The notes under the pieces: generated by a model
What the model was told of the DNA's origin: nothing
The model's input: only the letters and a program-made list of their open reading frames with translations
Databases searched by the model: none
Program-made: the position numbers and the translations under genes
Shown here: positions 60,688 to 64,000 of the stretch, piece after piece
How the letters are laid out: every line of letters begins with the position of its first letter
Numbering within the stretch: the first letter of the stretch is position 1
Assembly (NCBI GenBank): GCA_963536495.1
Contig: CAUTAF010000003.1
Coordinates: 1 to 64,000 of the forward strand
Reading direction: 5' to 3'
Length of the DNA: 64,000 bases
Source: CAJPPJ01 sp963536495
Lineage (GTDB): Bacteria; Bacillota_I; Bacilli_A; RF39; UBA660

Positions 60688-62312
60688 TATTTTTTATAAA
60701 CTTCCATAATCTTTGGAATTATTTGTTTCTTTCTAGATACTACATCTTTTAATGAATATCCTTGTTCTAATTCTTCTATCTTAAATGCTTTTTCAAGTAC
60801 TTCTTTAAAACTATCTGTATAGTATAGATAAGATGTACTAGTTAATATATCTGTTACAAAAAGAGTTGTTGCATAAAAATCTCCTGCTTTTTTAACACTT
60901 TCTAAAGCATCTTTTAAGAACGGTTGTTTTTCTTTAATTGCATCCATTCCTGTAACAAACACTTGACCTACTCCAATTAAATGATCATCCATTGTAAATC
61001 TCTTGAAGTCTTGTGTAACTATATCTTCTGGATCTTTATCACTTAAATCACTTCCTTCTTTAAACATTTCTAAAGCATATTCTTCATAATTAATATCCAA
61101 AGCTTTTGCTAATTCATGAACTACTTTTTCATCTATTTTTGTAGTTGTAGGACTCTTTAAACAAAGTGTATCAGATAATATAGCAGATAACATAATACCT
61201 TTAATATCATCTGGTATATTTATATGTTGTTCTTTATACATTGAATATAATATTGTACATGTAGAACCAAGAGTCATACATCTTAAATTAATTGGTTTAT
61301 CAGTAGATAAATTACCCATCTTATGATGATCTATTATTTCAATAATATCAGCTTCATCAAGTCCTTCTACACTTTGATTTTTTTCATTATGATCAACTAA
61401 TAATACTTTTACTTTATTAATATCAAAAGTTTCATTATATCTTAATAAACCTAAACATTTATCATCTTTATCTACTACCGGTAAGTTAGTATAATTATAT
61501 TTTTTTTCTAATTCTTCTATTCTTTCACTAAAATCATTTTCATATAAACATACTACATCATTTCCCTTATATGCTTTTAATGAATTAGATAATTTTAAAA
61601 GTTCTATTACTTCAAATATAGATAAATCTGTCTTAATAACATTGATTTCATTTTGAATAGCTAAGTTTAAATGTTCTTCTTTCATATAATTACCATTTGT
61701 AAGAATTATCATTTTAACTTTACTGTTAACAGCTTGTTCTATAATACTATGTCTATCTCCAGTTACTACTATATCATCTTGTGTTAAGACTTCTTTTTCT
61801 TTAAATGTAGTAGATCTATAACTAGTAAGAAAAATATTACCAACTATTAAATTATCTACTTTGTTTACAATTTTTCCATTAATTGCTTTTAAAATATTCT
61901 CCATTGTCGTATCAAGTGATGTTGATAAATTAACAAGTAATTTAGCAATATCTTTTAATGTTATAACTGATTTTACTTTCAATTCATAATCTACTACTGG
62001 AACACCACTAGTTGAATGTTCTGTTATAAAATCATAAGCATCTTTTATAGAATTATCTTCGTGTATATAAAAATCTTTTCTATATCCTATATTTTTAACT
62101 TTTAACTTAACATCATTTAAAAATTCTGGTGTATCTATATTAAATCTATTTAATATAAAACTTGTTTCTTTTGAAATTTTACCAAGTATTCTAGGTACAA
62201 ATTCATATTCTTTATATTTTTGATTCATTAAATATGCAGCTGATATAGAAGCAGCTACTGAATCAGTATCTGGTTTTTGATGTCCAAATACATAAACTTT
62301 TTCTTTTTCCAT
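60687..62312 (-). CDS. ppaC: Family II inorganic pyrophosphatase with CBS-DRTGG-CBS insert
   Basis: Hydrolyses pyrophosphate with manganese or cobalt. The 541-residue protein has the DHH-family N-terminal motif FGHQKPDTDSVAASIS (about 8-23), then a regulatory insert: CBS half (about 72-125), DRTGG-like domain (about 150-255), second CBS half (about 265-300). The DHH motif follows (IDHHKMGN, about 330), then the DHHA2 domain (about 400-535). CBS-PPases of this layout are inhibited by AMP or ADP and activated by diadenosine polyphosphates in the studied examples. It sits between an HAD phosphatase and a small protein in one operon. Confidence 0.94.
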   Translation of the reverse strand: MEKEKVYVFGHQKPDTDSVAASISAAYLMNQKYKEYEFVPRILGKISKETSFILNRFNIDTPEFLNDVKLKVKNIGYRKDFYIHEDNSIKDAYDFITEHSTSGVPVVDYELKVKSVITLKDIAKLLVNLSTSLDTTMENILKAINGKIVNKVDNLIVGNIFLTSYRSTTFKEKEVLTQDDIVVTGDRHSIIEQAVNSKVKMIILTNGNYMKEEHLNLAIQNEINVIKTDLSIFEVIELLKLSNSLKAYKGNDVVCLYENDFSERIEELEKKYNYTNLPVVDKDDKCLGLLRYNETFDINKVKVLLVDHNEKNQSVEGLDEADIIEIIDHHKMGNLSTDKPINLRCMTLGSTCTILYSMYKEQHINIPDDIKGIMLSAILSDTLCLKSPTTTKIDEKVVHELAKALDINYEEYALEMFKEGSDLSDKDPEDIVTQDFKRFTMDDHLIGVGQVFVTGMDAIKEKQPFLKDALESVKKAGDFYATTLFVTDILTSTSYLYYTDSFKEVLEKAFKIEELEQGYSLKDVVSRKKQIIPKIMEVYKK

Positions 62313-62313
62313 A

Positions 62314-62883
62314 TTAAAACTCCCACTTTCCTATATTATGTTTTTTTACTTTATAAGCTTGTTTAGCTAATCTTGCTAAAGGTAAATCATTATTAGAATC
62401 AGAATAAAATTCTATAATTTCATAATTTTTTAATACCTTATTTAATCTATTAACTTTTTCTTCTTTATTGCAATTAGCGCCTTCTATTATAGCACTTTTT
62501 TTATTCATTGGTGTTGCAATTAACTCACATTTTAACTCTTTTGCGATATTTTTAAGTAAAAACTCAGGTGATGCTGAAATAATATAATTATTTTTATTAT
62601 TTTTTAGGATTTCTAAAAACTCTTTCTTTATATTTTTTCTATGTTTTTTCCAAAAACTATCAACAAAACTATCTATATCATCTATATCTTGCAAAAATAA
62701 GAAAACTACCTCTTTAAATTCTTTAGTAGTTTTTAATTTTAATAGATATAATATAGCATTAAAAATAATTTTTAATATTTTTAAAATACTTATTTTAAAG
62801 TTTTTTAATGCATATAAGAAAAAATGAAATGAACTATCTCCATCGTATATAGTATCATCAAAATCATATACATTTATCTTCAT
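62314..62883 (-). CDS. HAD-IB (phosphoserine phosphatase-like) hydrolase
   Basis: The 189-residue protein has HAD motif I VYDFDDTIYDGDS (about 5-17), motif II IISASPEFL, and motif IV FYSDSNNDLPLARL (about 158). The cap is a short helical hairpin (about 25-90). It may act on phosphoserine, a lipid head group or another small phosphate; the sequence does not decide. It overlaps uppS by 1 bp, and ppaC follows by one base. Confidence 0.85.
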   Translation of the reverse strand: MKINVYDFDDTIYDGDSSFHFFLYALKNFKISILKILKIIFNAILYLLKLKTTKEFKEVVFLFLQDIDDIDSFVDSFWKKHRKNIKKEFLEILKNNKNNYIISASPEFLLKNIAKELKCELIATPMNKKSAIIEGANCNKEEKVNRLNKVLKNYEIIEFYSDSNNDLPLARLAKQAYKVKKHNIGKWEF

Positions 62884-63563
62884 TATTTTCCAAATCTCCT
62901 ATCTCTTTTATCGTATTCATTTAATACTTTATCAAACTCTTTAGGTGTAAAAGCAGGAAAATAAGTATCTACAAACTTCATTTCCGAATAAGCTAAACTA
63001 TATAACATAAAATTAGATATTCTTACTTCTCCACTAGTTCTAATCATTAAATCTATTGGTGGAAGATCTTTATATAAATATTTATAAAAACTTTTCTCAT
63101 CTATTTCATCAAGTGATATTTTTCCTTCTTTATATAATGTTGCAATTTTCTTAGTAGCATCAACTATTTCTCTTTGACCACCATATGCTATACATAAATT
63201 AAGTGTATATTCTCCGTTACTATTTTTTTCTATTTCACTAAACTTTTCTCTTAAATCATCACTTAAATATTCTAAATGTCCCGAAAAAACAACCTTAATG
63301 TTTTTTTCACTTATCTTTTTTAATAATTTAACTGCTTCATTATAAAAAAGTTTCATTAAATAATTCACTTCTTCTTCACTTCTTTTAAAATTTTCTGTAG
63401 AAAAAGCAAAAAGACTTAAATATTTAATATCTTTTTTATAAAAAATATGTTTAACTAATTTTTTTAAATTTTTAGCACCTGCTAAATGTCCAAGAGATGC
63501 TATAAGTCCTTTTTCTTTAGCCCATCTTCTATTACCGTCCATAATTATTGCAACATGTTTCAT
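62883..63563 (-). CDS. uppS: Undecaprenyl diphosphate synthase
   Basis: Condenses isopentenyl units to make the C55 carrier lipid for the wall. The 226-residue protein has AIIMDGNRRWAKEKG (6-20), GHLAGAKNL, FAFSTENFKR (about 53-62) and the C-terminal DLMIRTSGEVRISNFM region (about 176) with Glu-Val-Arg. Length is normal. First gene of the operon uppS-HAD-ppaC-85-residue gene. Confidence 0.97.
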   Translation of the reverse strand: MKHVAIIMDGNRRWAKEKGLIASLGHLAGAKNLKKLVKHIFYKKDIKYLSLFAFSTENFKRSEEEVNYLMKLFYNEAVKLLKKISEKNIKVVFSGHLEYLSDDLREKFSEIEKNSNGEYTLNLCIAYGGQREIVDATKKIATLYKEGKISLDEIDEKSFYKYLYKDLPPIDLMIRTSGEVRISNFMLYSLAYSEMKFVDTYFPAFTPKEFDKVLNEYDKRDRRFGK

Positions 63564-63595
63564 TTACTATTCCTCTTTATTAATTAATATAAATA

Positions 63596-63625
63596 TTAAC
63601 ATAATTATCAAATTTATTCTATAAT
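63596..63625 (+). promoter_or_regulatory. Promoter of the gene at 63643
   Basis: -35 TTAACA (63596-63601), 18-bp spacer, -10 TATAAT (63620-63625). The start would fall about 10 bases before the ATG. Confidence 0.6.
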
Positions 63626-63642
63626 ATTAATAAGGAGAAAAT

Positions 63643-64000
63643 ATGAAAAAGAGAAAAATAGAAATTATAATTTTAATATTTTTTATTAGCTTTATCACTC
63701 TACTTATAAGTTATTTATTAGTACCTGAAATAAAATTAATTGGTCAAGATAAAGAAATTATAGAACTTAATAAAAAATATTATGATTTAGGAGCTAAAAT
63801 AAAAGATAAATATATTAATTATACAAGTAATAATTTAGATATTTCTAAAGTTGGTAATTATAAAATCACCTATTCTACTAAATTTTTGTTTTTTACAATA
63901 AAAAAAGATAGAAATATAGAAGTAGTTAATAAAAAACTAGGAAGTATAGAAGTAAAATATAATCAAAAATTAACTTGTAAAGGTAAAGAATTTAAAGAAG
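63643..64000 (+). CDS. DUF5011-like surface protein (partial, right edge)
   Basis: An open frame begins at ATG 63643 with RBS TAAGGAG and runs off the window, so only about 119 residues are seen. An N-terminal membrane helix (about 6-26) is followed by a domain (about 29-95) with IKLIGQDKEIIELNKKYYDLGAKI and ISKVGNYKITYSTK. This is the DUF5011/HYR immunoglobulin-like pattern found before catalytic domains in wall-lytic or peptidase proteins. What follows cannot be seen. It is divergent from uppS. Confidence 0.75.
   Translation, partial: MKKRKIEIIILIFFISFITLLISYLLVPEIKLIGQDKEIIELNKKYYDLGAKIKDKYINYTSNNLDISKVGNYKITYSTKFLFFTIKKDRNIEVVNKKLGSIEVKYNQKLTCKGKEFKE

Overview
The window is extremely AT-rich chromosome from a low-GC Gram-positive-type bacterium in the Bacillota (Bacilli) / Mollicutes neighbourhood, probably an uncultured, small-genome, gut-type lineage. 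The evidence is gene content and layout: T-box leaders in front of aminoacyl-tRNA synthetase genes, YqeG-YqeH, YneF, YutD, a DUF1292 protein, a DnaB/DnaD-type initiation protein, TmcAL, and MraY plus UppS (so it makes peptidoglycan). TGA is used as an ordinary stop (for example in ATGA overlaps), so the Mycoplasma code does not apply. Almost everything is on the minus strand. Plus-strand genes are tmcAL, a ferredoxin, tRNA-Arg and a gene entering the right edge. I see no insertion sequence, integrase, CRISPR array or rRNA.

Layout: 0-3.6 kb holds two tandem leucine-rich-repeat surface proteins separated by tRNA-Met. The first is preceded by a (TA)n tract lying inside its promoter. 3.7-10 kb: yqeH-yqeG-cohesin/cadherin-like surface protein, an ABC-F ATPase, a Nudix hydrolase and an unknown protein. 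10-18.7 kb: tRNA-Leu, an inserted C39-like peptidase gene flanked by a 74-bp duplication of the valS 3' end, T-box-valS (archaeal type), pyk, and T-box-hisS-aspS. 18.8-23.4 kb: MBL hydrolase, rpmF, tmcAL, Ham1-like NTPase, RluA, mscL, mraY. 23.4-28.6 kb: a lineage-specific envelope set with a pilin-like/glucosaminidase fusion and a 664-residue charged protein, then DUF1292, YutD and ferredoxin. 28.7-34.6 kb: yneF, a BIG2 surface protein, tkt, HAD hydrolase and unknown membrane proteins. 34.6-43 kb: a GtrA/GT2/YfhO glycosylation set with alr, a LmbE-type deacetylase, PrsW-like protease, degenerate EIIB domain and several membrane proteins. 43-50 kb: a 1340-residue repeat protein, serS, dnaB-like gene and a WXG100-like protein. 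50-56 kb: T-box-ileS (type 2), GNAT, gpmA, tRNA-Arg, tdk and a six-tRNA cluster. 56-64 kb: YcgQ/YcgR-like pair, rpsO-pnp, CBS-DRTGG pyrophosphatase, HAD phosphatase, uppS and a DUF5011-like surface protein cut by the window edge.

Much of the window is information processing (five synthetases, nine tRNAs, two ribosomal proteins, RNA modification and decay) and central carbon metabolism (pyk, tkt, gpmA). Mixed in is an envelope component rich in single-pass surface proteins, several without recognisable families. Regulation visible in the sequence includes three T-boxes (Val, Asp/His, Ile), a probable S15 leader, a putative slippage-controlled promoter, and many intrinsic terminators whose hairpins contain the stop codon of the upstream gene.
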